Assembly (NCBI GenBank): GCA_016787375.1
Contig: JAEUUM010000421.1
Span: 1 to 6,132, forward strand
Direction of reading: 5' to 3'
DNA from: Saprospiraceae bacterium
GTDB lineage: Bacteria > Bacteroidota > Bacteroidia > Chitinophagales > Saprospiraceae
DNA length: 6,132 bases
Positions 1 through 5,417 of the stretch are shown one piece after another. Position 1 is the stretch's first letter; each line of letters starts with the position of its first letter. The notes below the pieces were generated by a model. The model was not told the origin of the DNA, made no database searches, and saw only the letters and a program-made list of their open reading frames with translations. Made by a program: the position numbers and the translations under genes.

Positions 1-291
1 CCTGGTTCAATCATGCCATCTTATCCTTGGTTGTTTAAAAATGAAATTGATTTAAATAAAACAGAATCAATGATCTGGGCTATGCGAAAAGTAGGAGTTC
101 CTTACGAAAAAGGATATGAAAAAATCGCAAATGCTGATTTGAAAAAGCAAAATGATGAAATTTTAAAAGCACTCAAAGCTGATAAAATTGAAGCTAAAGC
201 CAATACTGAGATTATTGCTCTTATTGCCTACTTGCAAAGATTGGGTACAGATATCAAAGGAGAAGCTAAAACTGCTGCTGCTACCAATTAA
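1..291 (+). CDS. ccoO: cbb3-type cytochrome c oxidase subunit II (CcoO), C-terminal fragment
   Basis: The frame is open from base 1, so this is only the last 96 residues of a longer protein. CcoO is the membrane-anchored monoheme cytochrome c subunit of cbb3 oxidase; it passes electrons from CcoP to the catalytic subunit CcoN on the periplasmic side. The visible part starts with PGSIMPSYPWL, a hallmark of the CcoO C-terminal heme domain; its Met is probably the distal heme ligand (family knowledge). The helical end contains EIIALIAYLQRLG, also typical of CcoO, followed by a short K/A/T-rich tail. The CxxCH heme motif and membrane anchor lie upstream, outside the window. In many Bacteroidota CcoN and CcoO are fused into one polypeptide, and this fragment cannot tell a separate ccoO from a ccoNO fusion. 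The ccoQ-like gene follows after 20 nt, consistent with one operon. Confidence 0.93.
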   Translation, partial: PGSIMPSYPWLFKNEIDLNKTESMIWAMRKVGVPYEKGYEKIANADLKKQNDEILKALKADKIEAKANTEIIALIAYLQRLGTDIKGEAKTAAATN

Positions 292-311
292 AACTTATTA
301 AAAAGACTATT

Positions 312-488
312 ATGAAATTTATACATTATTTAGAGAGAATTGTTGGGGTGGACATATATCCACTTCTCTCTCTCATCATATTCGGCTCGTTTTTTCTTGT
401 TGTTTTAGTTTGGCTATACAATACCGATAAAACATACTTCGAAGAGGTAAGCCGTATTCCTCTCAGCGAAAACGAGCTGGAACAATAA
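312..488 (+). CDS. ccoQ: CcoQ-like small membrane subunit of cbb3 oxidase
   Basis: This is a short 58-residue frame, ATG to TAA, between ccoO and ccoP. It has a short polar start (MKFIHYLERIVGVDIYP), one clear membrane segment at about residues 18-36 (LLSLIIFGSFFLVVLVWLY), then an acidic hydrophilic tail containing TYFEEVSRIPLSENELEQ. A single-helix peptide of 50-75 residues in this position is what CcoQ/FixQ looks like; in other bacteria CcoQ stabilises the assembled oxidase, mainly its CcoP association. CcoQ sequences are poorly conserved, so the call rests on size, topology and position rather than on a diagnostic motif. The gaps of 20 nt upstream and 27 nt downstream fit co-transcription. 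The start is preceded by an A/T-rich stretch without a Shine-Dalgarno sequence, as elsewhere in the window. Minimum-length gene callers could easily miss it. Confidence 0.8.
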   Translation: MKFIHYLERIVGVDIYPLLSLIIFGSFFLVVLVWLYNTDKTYFEEVSRIPLSENELEQ

Positions 489-515
489 TTTACTAACAGT
501 TGAAAGATTAAAAAT

Positions 516-1691
516 ATGAAAAACTTAATCCTATCACAATTCATAAATCCAGACCTTTTTAAGGGTGGATTATTGCTACAGATTACACCGACCCCAGCAG
601 AAGAGCCATCAGCTTGGATGTCTGTGCTGACCAACCCAATTGCGGTTATAATGATATTCATCATGATAGTCTTGTTGTTTGTGATCAGATCTCTAACAAA
701 GGTTCTTCTCCAAGTTGCTGATGTAAAAATCAAAAGGACAATTCAGGAACAAAAAGAAGGTGCAACAAAAATCATGGGCGTCATAGCGTTAATTCTTTTA
801 GCTTCTGTGTCTGGAGTTGCGCAGGATGCAACAACAACAGCAGCAGCACTTCCTGCCGAAAAGATCATCGGAGGAATGTCACAAACAGTATTTTTCTTAA
901 TTTCCGGTGTGATCATTATTGAAGCAATACTTATTTATGTTTTGCTTTCCAGCATCAAGAAAATGGTTACAAAAACCAACCTTGATTTGTACAACGTTTC
1001 ACCAGAAACCCAAAGTTCTTTTGCGAAATGGTGGGATAAGTTCAATGAATTTAAACCAATTGAACAGGAAGCTGACATTGACCTTGGACACGATTATGAT
1101 GGTATCCGTGAATTGGATAACCGACTACCACCTTGGTGGTTGTATGGCTTTTATGGCACGATAATTTTTGCTTTGTTTTACCTTTGGAGTTACCATGTTT
1201 CGCACACATCACCTTCTTCGCAACAAGAATTTAAAATGGCAATGGATAAGGCAGAAAAGGATGTTGCAGAATATTTAAAGACTAATGGTGATAATTTTAA
1301 TGAAAGTAACATCAAAATGTTGCCGGCAGCAGACATTGCCGAAGGTGCCAATCTTTTCAAGGGAACTTGTGTAGCATGTCACTCTGCAAATGGTGGAGGT
1401 GGGGTTGGCCCTAACTTAACCGATGCCTATTGGCTCAATGGTGGAGATATAAAAAGTGTATTCAAAACCATAAAATATGGTATAAGGGCAATGCCTTCCT
1501 GGCAGAACAACTTTTCAGGTAAGCAAATGGCACAGTTAGCAAGCTACGTGGAATCTTTGAGGAATACTAATGTGGCCGGAGGAAAAGCACCTCAAGGGGA
1601 GTTGTTCAAAGAGGAAGCACCTACAGGCGACACAACCGCTGTTTCTACAATGACAAAATCTGATACAACAAAGACTGGAAGCGCGAAATAA
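516..1691 (+). CDS. ccoP: cbb3-type cytochrome c oxidase subunit III (CcoP), monoheme form with long N-terminal membrane extension
   Basis: The protein has 391 residues. CcoP accepts electrons from soluble or membrane cytochrome c and hands them to CcoO. Residues 190-230 match the FixP N-terminal domain (HDYDGIRELDNRLPPWWLYG followed by a membrane helix at about 209-228). A single cytochrome c domain follows: CVACH at 285-289 binds heme covalently, GPNLTDAYWLNGG at 298-310 is typical of the first CcoP heme domain, and Met326 in RAMPSW is the likely distal ligand. Proteobacterial CcoP has a second CxxCH domain; here residues 350-391 are only a Thr/Lys-rich tail. Ahead of the FixP region are three further hydrophobic segments, at about 41-60, 86-102 and 124-147. 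The loops at 61-85 and 148-206 are rich in charge, which suits a four-helix topology with the heme domain in the periplasm. The segment from Met87 resembles a signal peptide, so a shorter product from ATG 774 cannot be excluded. Confidence 0.93.
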   Translation: MKNLILSQFINPDLFKGGLLLQITPTPAEEPSAWMSVLTNPIAVIMIFIMIVLLFVIRSLTKVLLQVADVKIKRTIQEQKEGATKIMGVIALILLASVSGVAQDATTTAAALPAEKIIGGMSQTVFFLISGVIIIEAILIYVLLSSIKKMVTKTNLDLYNVSPETQSSFAKWWDKFNEFKPIEQEADIDLGHDYDGIRELDNRLPPWWLYGFYGTIIFALFYLWSYHVSHTSPSSQQEFKMAMDKAEKDVAEYLKTNGDNFNESNIKMLPAADIAEGANLFKGTCVACHSANGGGGVGPNLTDAYWLNGGDIKSVFKTIKYGIRAMPSWQNNFSGKQMAQLASYVESLRNTNVAGGKAPQGELFKEEAPTGDTTAVSTMTKSDTTKTGSAK

Positions 1692-1723
1692 AAGCTTAAT
1701 TTAGATCAAGATTAATCAAAAAA

Positions 1724-3136
1724 ATGGGTTCAGATTATAATCATTTACCTGATGAGTCTTTCAGAGACCGCATGGTCACAATTGATGAAGAGGGTAATAG
1801 AAATTGGATTTATGCAACAAAACCAAGAGGTAAGTTTTACAAATATCGTACGTATGTAAGTTTTTTATTTTTTGCTTTATTGGTCATATTTCCATTTATA
1901 AAGATAAATGGACACCCGTTGTTCTTGTTTAACATTTTGCAAGCAAAATTTATATTGTTTGGTAAAATATTCTGGCCTCAAGATTTTTTTATTTTTGGGA
2001 TCGGAATGATCACTTTTGTGGTTTTTATTATCCTTTTTACTGCGGCATTTGGAAGATTATTTTGTGGATGGATTTGTCCTCAAACCATTTTCATGGAAAT
2101 GCTCTTCCGAAAGATAGAATACGCTATTGAAGGTGATGCCCCGAAACAAAAAAGATTGAATGATGGACCCTGGACAAGGGAGAAGGTAATTAAGAAAACA
2201 TCAAAAAATATCGTTTTCTTTGTTTTATCATTTCTTATTGCCAACATCTTTTTGTCATACATTATAGGTGTTGATGAGTTGAAACACATCATGACTGACT
2301 CTGTTTCTGCGCATCTTGGTGGTTTCATGGCTATCATGGCATTTTCTTTTGTGTTTTTCGGAGTTTACACTTGGTTTAGAGAACAAGCATGTACTGTTGT
2401 TTGCCCTTATGGTCGACTTCAAAGTGTTCTGCTGGATAGAAACTCAATGGTTGTAGCTTATGATTACCAACGAGGTGAGCCTCGTGGAAAGCTTAAGGAT
2501 AAAGATTCGAAACATTTGGGAGATTGTATAGACTGCGGACTATGTGTAAAAGTGTGCCCAACAGGTATCGACATCAGAAACGGAACTCAAATGGAGTGTG
2601 TAGGTTGTACAGCTTGCATTGATGCATGTGATGAAATCATGGATAAAGTCGATCGGCCTAGGGGTTTGGTTAGGTATGCCTCAGAAAATGGTATAGAATT
2701 CAACCAACCACTGCGTTATACTCCCAGAATGAAATTATACACAGCATTGTTGATTGTTCTGATTGGAATTTTAACCCTGCTCTTGGTGACCAGAAAGTAT
2801 GTCGATGCAACAATTATAAGGTCTCAAGGTATATTGTTTCAAGAAGTAGGAACAGACAGTCTGTCAAATTTGTATTCCATCAAAATGGTAAACAAGTCCT
2901 TAAAACACATCGATGTTTCATTGAAACTTGAAAATTTACCGGGTGAAATAAAAGTTGCAGGAGGAAAGTCAATTCCGCTTCCTCAAGAGGCTCAAGGTAG
3001 TGGCAGTTTCTTTGTAGTATTGCCAAAATCAGTAATCAAGGACCGAAAAACAGAAATTAAAGTGGGAATATATGACCATGGTAAGAAGATTGATGTCAAA
3101 TCAAGCAATTTTCTTGGTCCAATTCATGTAAACTAA
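1724..3136 (+). CDS. ccoG: cbb3 oxidase accessory protein CcoG (FixG), iron-sulfur membrane protein, cupric reductase family
   Basis: The protein has 470 residues, the usual CcoG length. CcoG is a membrane assembly factor; in Rhodobacter it reduces Cu(II) to Cu(I) for the copper centre of CcoN (family knowledge). About five membrane helices are visible, near residues 43-60, 88-110, 162-182, 199-217 and 337-356. Two NapH/NosR-like cysteine pairs flank the helices: FCGWICP (Cys114, Cys118) and CTVVCP (Cys223, Cys227). Two 4Fe-4S ferredoxin motifs follow: CIDCGLCVKVCP (Cys268, 271, 274, 278) and CVGCTACIDAC (Cys292, 295, 298, 302), both with all four cysteines. After the last helix, about residues 360-470 form a beta-rich periplasmic domain of the FixG Ig-like type. 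It lies 32 nt after ccoP and 11 nt before ccoH. The start chosen is the ATG behind a run of A's; the N-terminal pattern RDRMVTIDEEGNRNWIYATKP fits CcoG. It appears intact. Confidence 0.96.
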   Translation: MGSDYNHLPDESFRDRMVTIDEEGNRNWIYATKPRGKFYKYRTYVSFLFFALLVIFPFIKINGHPLFLFNILQAKFILFGKIFWPQDFFIFGIGMITFVVFIILFTAAFGRLFCGWICPQTIFMEMLFRKIEYAIEGDAPKQKRLNDGPWTREKVIKKTSKNIVFFVLSFLIANIFLSYIIGVDELKHIMTDSVSAHLGGFMAIMAFSFVFFGVYTWFREQACTVVCPYGRLQSVLLDRNSMVVAYDYQRGEPRGKLKDKDSKHLGDCIDCGLCVKVCPTGIDIRNGTQMECVGCTACIDACDEIMDKVDRPRGLVRYASENGIEFNQPLRYTPRMKLYTALLIVLIGILTLLLVTRKYVDATIIRSQGILFQEVGTDSLSNLYSIKMVNKSLKHIDVSLKLENLPGEIKVAGGKSIPLPQEAQGSGSFFVVLPKSVIKDRKTEIKVGIYDHGKKIDVKSSNFLGPIHVN

Positions 3137-3147
3137 AAAATGACATT

Positions 3148-3582
3148 ATGAACTGGGGAAGAGGCATCATTATTGTTTTTGTATTATTCGCAGCGTTTAT
3201 TTTTTATATTGCTTATTCTTCAATGACGACACATTTTGATTTGGTGTCAGACGAATATTACAAAGAAGAAATCGAATACCAGAAAGTGATTGATAGTAAG
3301 CAAAATGCTAAAAATCTGAAAAGCCAAATTTCTCTAAAGGTGGAAGATCAAAAAGTCAAAATTTTGCTACCTGACGAGTTAAAAGAGAACCCTACTTCAG
3401 GTAAAATTCATTTTTATTCGGTCTTAAATGCCAAGAGAGATCAACAATTTCCTCTAACATTTGATCAAAATGGTGAGCAAGTCATTCAGGTTGATAAATT
3501 TGTTCCGGGCAATTATACTGCTAAAATAAGTTATACTAACTCCGGTCAGGATTATTACACAGAAATTCCGGTAAAGTTATAG
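3148..3582 (+). CDS. ccoH: CcoH/FixH family cbb3 oxidase assembly protein
   Basis: The protein has 144 residues, within the range for FixH/CcoH. One N-terminal membrane helix lies at about residues 5-23 (GRGIIIVFVLFAAFIFYIAY). It is followed by the family-typical stretch LVSDEYYKEEIEYQKVIDS at about 31-49, then a beta-rich periplasmic domain ending in YYTEIPVKL. CcoH stays associated with the cbb3 oxidase and is needed for its stable assembly in other bacteria, though its biochemical action is not settled. The start ATG lies 11 nt after the ccoG stop. Another ATG at 3140 opens only a three-codon frame, so 3148 is the start. The safE-like gene begins 3 nt after the stop, which suggests translational coupling. 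The call rests on the single-helix layout, the EYYKEEI-type motif and the position after ccoG. Confidence 0.9.
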   Translation: MNWGRGIIIVFVLFAAFIFYIAYSSMTTHFDLVSDEYYKEEIEYQKVIDSKQNAKNLKSQISLKVEDQKVKILLPDELKENPTSGKIHFYSVLNAKRDQQFPLTFDQNGEQVIQVDKFVPGNYTAKISYTNSGQDYYTEIPVKL

Positions 3583-3585
3583 GAT

Positions 3586-4296
3586 ATGTTGCAAGTTGTT
3601 TTACCCGGTATTCTGTTTGGGTTGATGAGCAACTTCCATTGTCTTGGAATGTGTGGTCCTTTTGCGCTCTCATTACCGGTACAACAAAAATCTGGGATTG
3701 GAAAAGCACTTTCAGTAGCATTTTATCAGATTGGAAGGATTTCAACCTATGTTGTGCTTGGTGTATTGTTTGGTTATTTTGGTAAATCAGTTACAGTAGC
3801 CGGTTTACAGCAAATCATTTCAATTACAGCCGGAATTCTTATCATAGTTACTGTGTTAATTCCAAAGATTGGTTCTCTTTTGCAGCAGTTTATCCCGGTG
3901 AATAAGATGTTCCTTCCTCTAAACAAAATAATCGCCCACTTTTATAAAAATCAATCCCTGCCAGGATACTTTATCATTGGCAATCTCAATGGTTTGTTTC
4001 CTTGTGGAATGGTCTATTTGGCTATTGCTGCAGCTTTCAGTACAGGAAATGTTGCCTCCAGTGCTTTGTTTATGTTAGGATTTGGACTGGGTACGTTACC
4101 GGCCATGGTTGCTGTAACGCTGATGGGGCAATGGATGAGTTTTGGATTACGCAAGAAATTCAACAATATCAGTCCTTATTTTTTTGCGTTGGTCGGTGTC
4201 CTGCTGATTATGCGAGGAATGGGTCTAAACATCCCATATGTAAGTCCTTCTCTCGAGGTTCCACCTATTGAAGCACATGATGTGCACTGCCATTAA
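3586..4296 (+). CDS. SafE/DsbD-like six-helix membrane protein, probable copper or redox partner of cbb3 assembly
   Basis: The protein has 236 residues and about six membrane helices (near 3-30, 42-65, 72-95, 126-150, 154-180 and 195-213). It resembles the family annotated as sulfite exporter TauE/SafE or DsbD_2 (cytochrome c biogenesis protein transmembrane region). The first helix holds NFHCLGMCGPFALSLP (His18, Cys19, Cys23), and the fourth holds NGLFPCGMVY (Cys140). Such paired His/Cys motifs in two helices are the family signature and could bind a metal or form a redox pair. The protein ends in HDVHCH (His231, His234, Cys235, His236), a compact set of possible Cu ligands. Genes of this family often close cbb3 operons in Bacteroidota. 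With only 3 nt to ccoH, a role in copper supply or thiol redox for oxidase assembly is a reasonable inference. Sulfite export is not supported by anything visible. It appears complete and seems to be the last gene of the operon. Confidence 0.85.
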   Translation: MLQVVLPGILFGLMSNFHCLGMCGPFALSLPVQQKSGIGKALSVAFYQIGRISTYVVLGVLFGYFGKSVTVAGLQQIISITAGILIIVTVLIPKIGSLLQQFIPVNKMFLPLNKIIAHFYKNQSLPGYFIIGNLNGLFPCGMVYLAIAAAFSTGNVASSALFMLGFGLGTLPAMVAVTLMGQWMSFGLRKKFNNISPYFFALVGVLLIMRGMGLNIPYVSPSLEVPPIEAHDVHCH

Positions 4297-4303
4297 TGTT
4301 TTT

Positions 4304-4316
4304 CAAATCTGATTTG
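4304..4316. repeat. 13-bp perfect palindrome after the safE-like gene
   Basis: CAAATC-T-GATTTG is a perfect inverted repeat with one central base, starting 8 nt after the stop codon. Its core AATCTGATT recurs as a direct copy at 4343-4351, 37 bp further on. The one-base centre makes it a poor RNA hairpin, so a binding site for a dimeric regulator is conceivable. It lies about 160 bp before the rplM -33 element, and chance cannot be excluded in AT-rich DNA. Confidence 0.3.
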
Positions 4317-4400
4317 CCAATAAAAGCTCAAATTTTATGCAGAATCTGATTAAATGTTTGCAAAAAATTTTCAAAATTATTGGAACAATGAAAATGGTGT

Positions 4401-4420
4401 TCAATATTTTTATTGATTTT
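4401..4420 (+). terminator. Weak candidate terminator of the cco operon
   Basis: TCAATA and TATTGA (4401-4406 and 4411-4416) form a 6-bp stem around a TTTT loop, followed directly by TTTT. The stem has only one G-C pair, so its stability would be low. It is the best hairpin-plus-T candidate I see between the two operons. No GC-rich terminator is visible, so termination may be by Rho or may be leaky into the ribosomal operon. Confidence 0.2.
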
Positions 4421-4463
4421 CAATAGGTTACAATTTAATTTTAGAAATTTTTTTCAAGAAAGC

Positions 4464-4494
4464 TTGTATTTAAATTTTTCTGAATGTACCTTTG
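4464..4494 (+). promoter_or_regulatory. Bacteroidota-type promoter of the rplM-rpsI-rpsB operon
   Basis: A TTG at 4464-4466 (-33 element) is followed after 20 bp by TACCTTTG at 4487-4494, which fits the Bacteroidota -7 consensus TAnnTTTG exactly. The spacing agrees with the known range for the phylum's primary sigma factor. Transcription should begin a few bases downstream, around 4499-4502, giving a leader of about 43 nt before the GTG start of rplM. The position in the only long intergenic gap, directly ahead of a ribosomal protein operon, supports it strongly. Confidence 0.8.
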
Positions 4495-4499
4495 CATCC

Positions 4500-4520
4500 G
4501 CTTTTGGAAAAATAAAAAGC
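4500..4520 (+). promoter_or_regulatory. Possible small hairpin at the 5' end of the rplM leader
   Basis: GCTTTT at 4500-4505 can pair with AAAAGC at 4515-4520 across a 9-nt loop, right at the predicted transcript start. Ribosomal protein L13 mRNAs carry structured autoregulatory leaders in some bacteria (family knowledge). This leader is short, though, and the stem has only two G-C pairs, so it may be chance in an A/T-rich stretch. It could instead simply protect the 5' end of the mRNA. Confidence 0.2.
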
Positions 4521-4543
4521 TTTCATTCAAAAAATTATTAAAA

Positions 4544-4987
4544 GTGAATACATTAAGTTACAGAACACGTTCAGTAAAACCGCAGGATGCAGACATCAAG
4601 TGGTACGTTATTGATGCTGAAGGTGAAGTTGTTGGACGACTATGTTCAAGAGTTGCTTCTGTTTTGAGAGGCAAAAACAAAGCTTCATTTACACCACACA
4701 TGGATACTGGTGATTACGTTATCATCATTAATGCTGATAAGGTAAGATTTACCGGCAAGAAAATGCAGCAAAAAGAATACATCAGCTATTCTCTTTACCC
4801 TGGAGGTCAGAAAAGAAAGAAAGCAGCTGAATTAATGGTAGCTAAACCATTGGCTATTGTTGAAAAGGGTGTAAAGGGCATGCTTCCTCACAATAAACTT
4901 GGAGATGCAATGTTCAAAAAATTATTTGTTTATGCAGGTTCAGAGCACCCACATGCTGCTCAAAAGCCCGAACCATTTAAATTTTAA
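4544..4987 (+). CDS. rplM: 50S ribosomal protein L13
   Basis: L13 is a large-subunit protein that binds 23S rRNA early in 50S assembly. From the GTG at 4544 the product has 147 residues, the normal L13 length, and begins (M)NTLSYRTRSVKPQDADIKWYV, the usual Bacteroidota N-terminus. Characteristic stretches are WYVIDAEGEVVGRLCSRVAS, SFTPHMDTGDYVIIINADKV, YPGGQ, and the C-terminal signature VKGMLPHNKLGDAMFKKLFV followed by YAGSEHPHAAQKPEP. The frame is also open back to an ATG at 4484, which would add 20 residues (MYLCIRFWKNKK...). That ATG directly abuts the -7 promoter element and lies before the expected transcript start, and the extra residues do not look like L13, so I reject it. Two in-frame TAA stops lie in tandem at 4985-4990. 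rpsI begins 5 nt after the first stop, in the widespread L13-S9 gene pair. Confidence 0.96.
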   Translation: MNTLSYRTRSVKPQDADIKWYVIDAEGEVVGRLCSRVASVLRGKNKASFTPHMDTGDYVIIINADKVRFTGKKMQQKEYISYSLYPGGQKRKKAAELMVAKPLAIVEKGVKGMLPHNKLGDAMFKKLFVYAGSEHPHAAQKPEPFKF

Positions 4988-4992
4988 TAACA

Positions 4993-5379
4993 ATGGAAAA
5001 GATCAATGCAGTAGGAAGACGAAAAGCTTCCGTAGCAAGAGTTTACCTTTCAAAAGGTGATGGCAAAGTTACCATTAATGGTAAAGAAGTAAAGGAGTAT
5101 TTTCCTCAACTTCACATTCAAAGTGCAGTTACTGATCCTCTACAAACCGCTGAAGTCATGGGTATTTACAATATAAACGTAAATGTGCAGGGCGGAGGTT
5201 TTAAAGGTCAAGCAGAAGCCATAAGAATGGGTATTTCTCGTTGTCTTGTTGAAATAAACGAAGAATTTAGAAAGCCACTTAAAGAACGTAAGTTTTTATC
5301 AAGAGACAGTCGCGAGGTTGAGCGTAAGAAATTCGGTAAGCCTAAAGCTAGAAAGAGCTTCCAGTTCTCAAAACGATAA
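4993..5379 (+). CDS. rpsI: 30S ribosomal protein S9
   Basis: S9 is a small-subunit head protein whose C-terminal tail reaches the P-site tRNA. The 128-residue product has the full family pattern: INAVGRRKASVARVYLSKGD at about residues 4-23, the central GGGFKGQAEAIRMGISRCLV at about 67-86, and a very basic C-terminus with RDSREVERKKFGKPKARKSF ending in QFSKR, where the terminal Lys-Arg is the conserved tRNA-contacting end. Length and both ends are as expected, so the gene is intact. It starts 5 nt after rplM, which suggests translational coupling, and rpsB follows after 38 nt that contain no promoter-like TAnnTTTG element and no clear hairpin. Confidence 0.97.
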   Translation: MEKINAVGRRKASVARVYLSKGDGKVTINGKEVKEYFPQLHIQSAVTDPLQTAEVMGIYNINVNVQGGGFKGQAEAIRMGISRCLVEINEEFRKPLKERKFLSRDSREVERKKFGKPKARKSFQFSKR

Positions 5380-5417
5380 TCTCTATTATTTAATATCAGT
5401 TAAAGAAATATACCAAA

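Noticed and set aside
326..733. Minus-strand open frame of 135 codons
   Set aside because: It lies antisense to the ccoQ-like gene and the start of ccoP, has no recognisable domain, and the + strand genes there are well supported.
2080..2337. Minus-strand open frame of 85 codons
   Set aside because: It is antisense to the conserved membrane part of ccoG and has no recognisable features; it is a by-product of codon use.
3495..3502. TAAATTTG match to the -7 promoter consensus inside ccoH
   Set aside because: No TTG lies at the required distance upstream (the nearest is about 31 bp away), and chance matches are expected in AT-rich coding sequence.
4002..4271. Plus-strand open frame of 89 codons in another frame
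   Set aside because: It is fully contained in the safE-like gene, whose membrane helices and motifs are clear; the alternative translation has no plausible fold.
4388..4426. Twelve-codon mini-frame (MKMVFNIFIDFQ) in the intergenic gap
   Set aside because: It is too short, overlaps the weak terminator-like stem, and has no promoter; a leader peptide role has no support.
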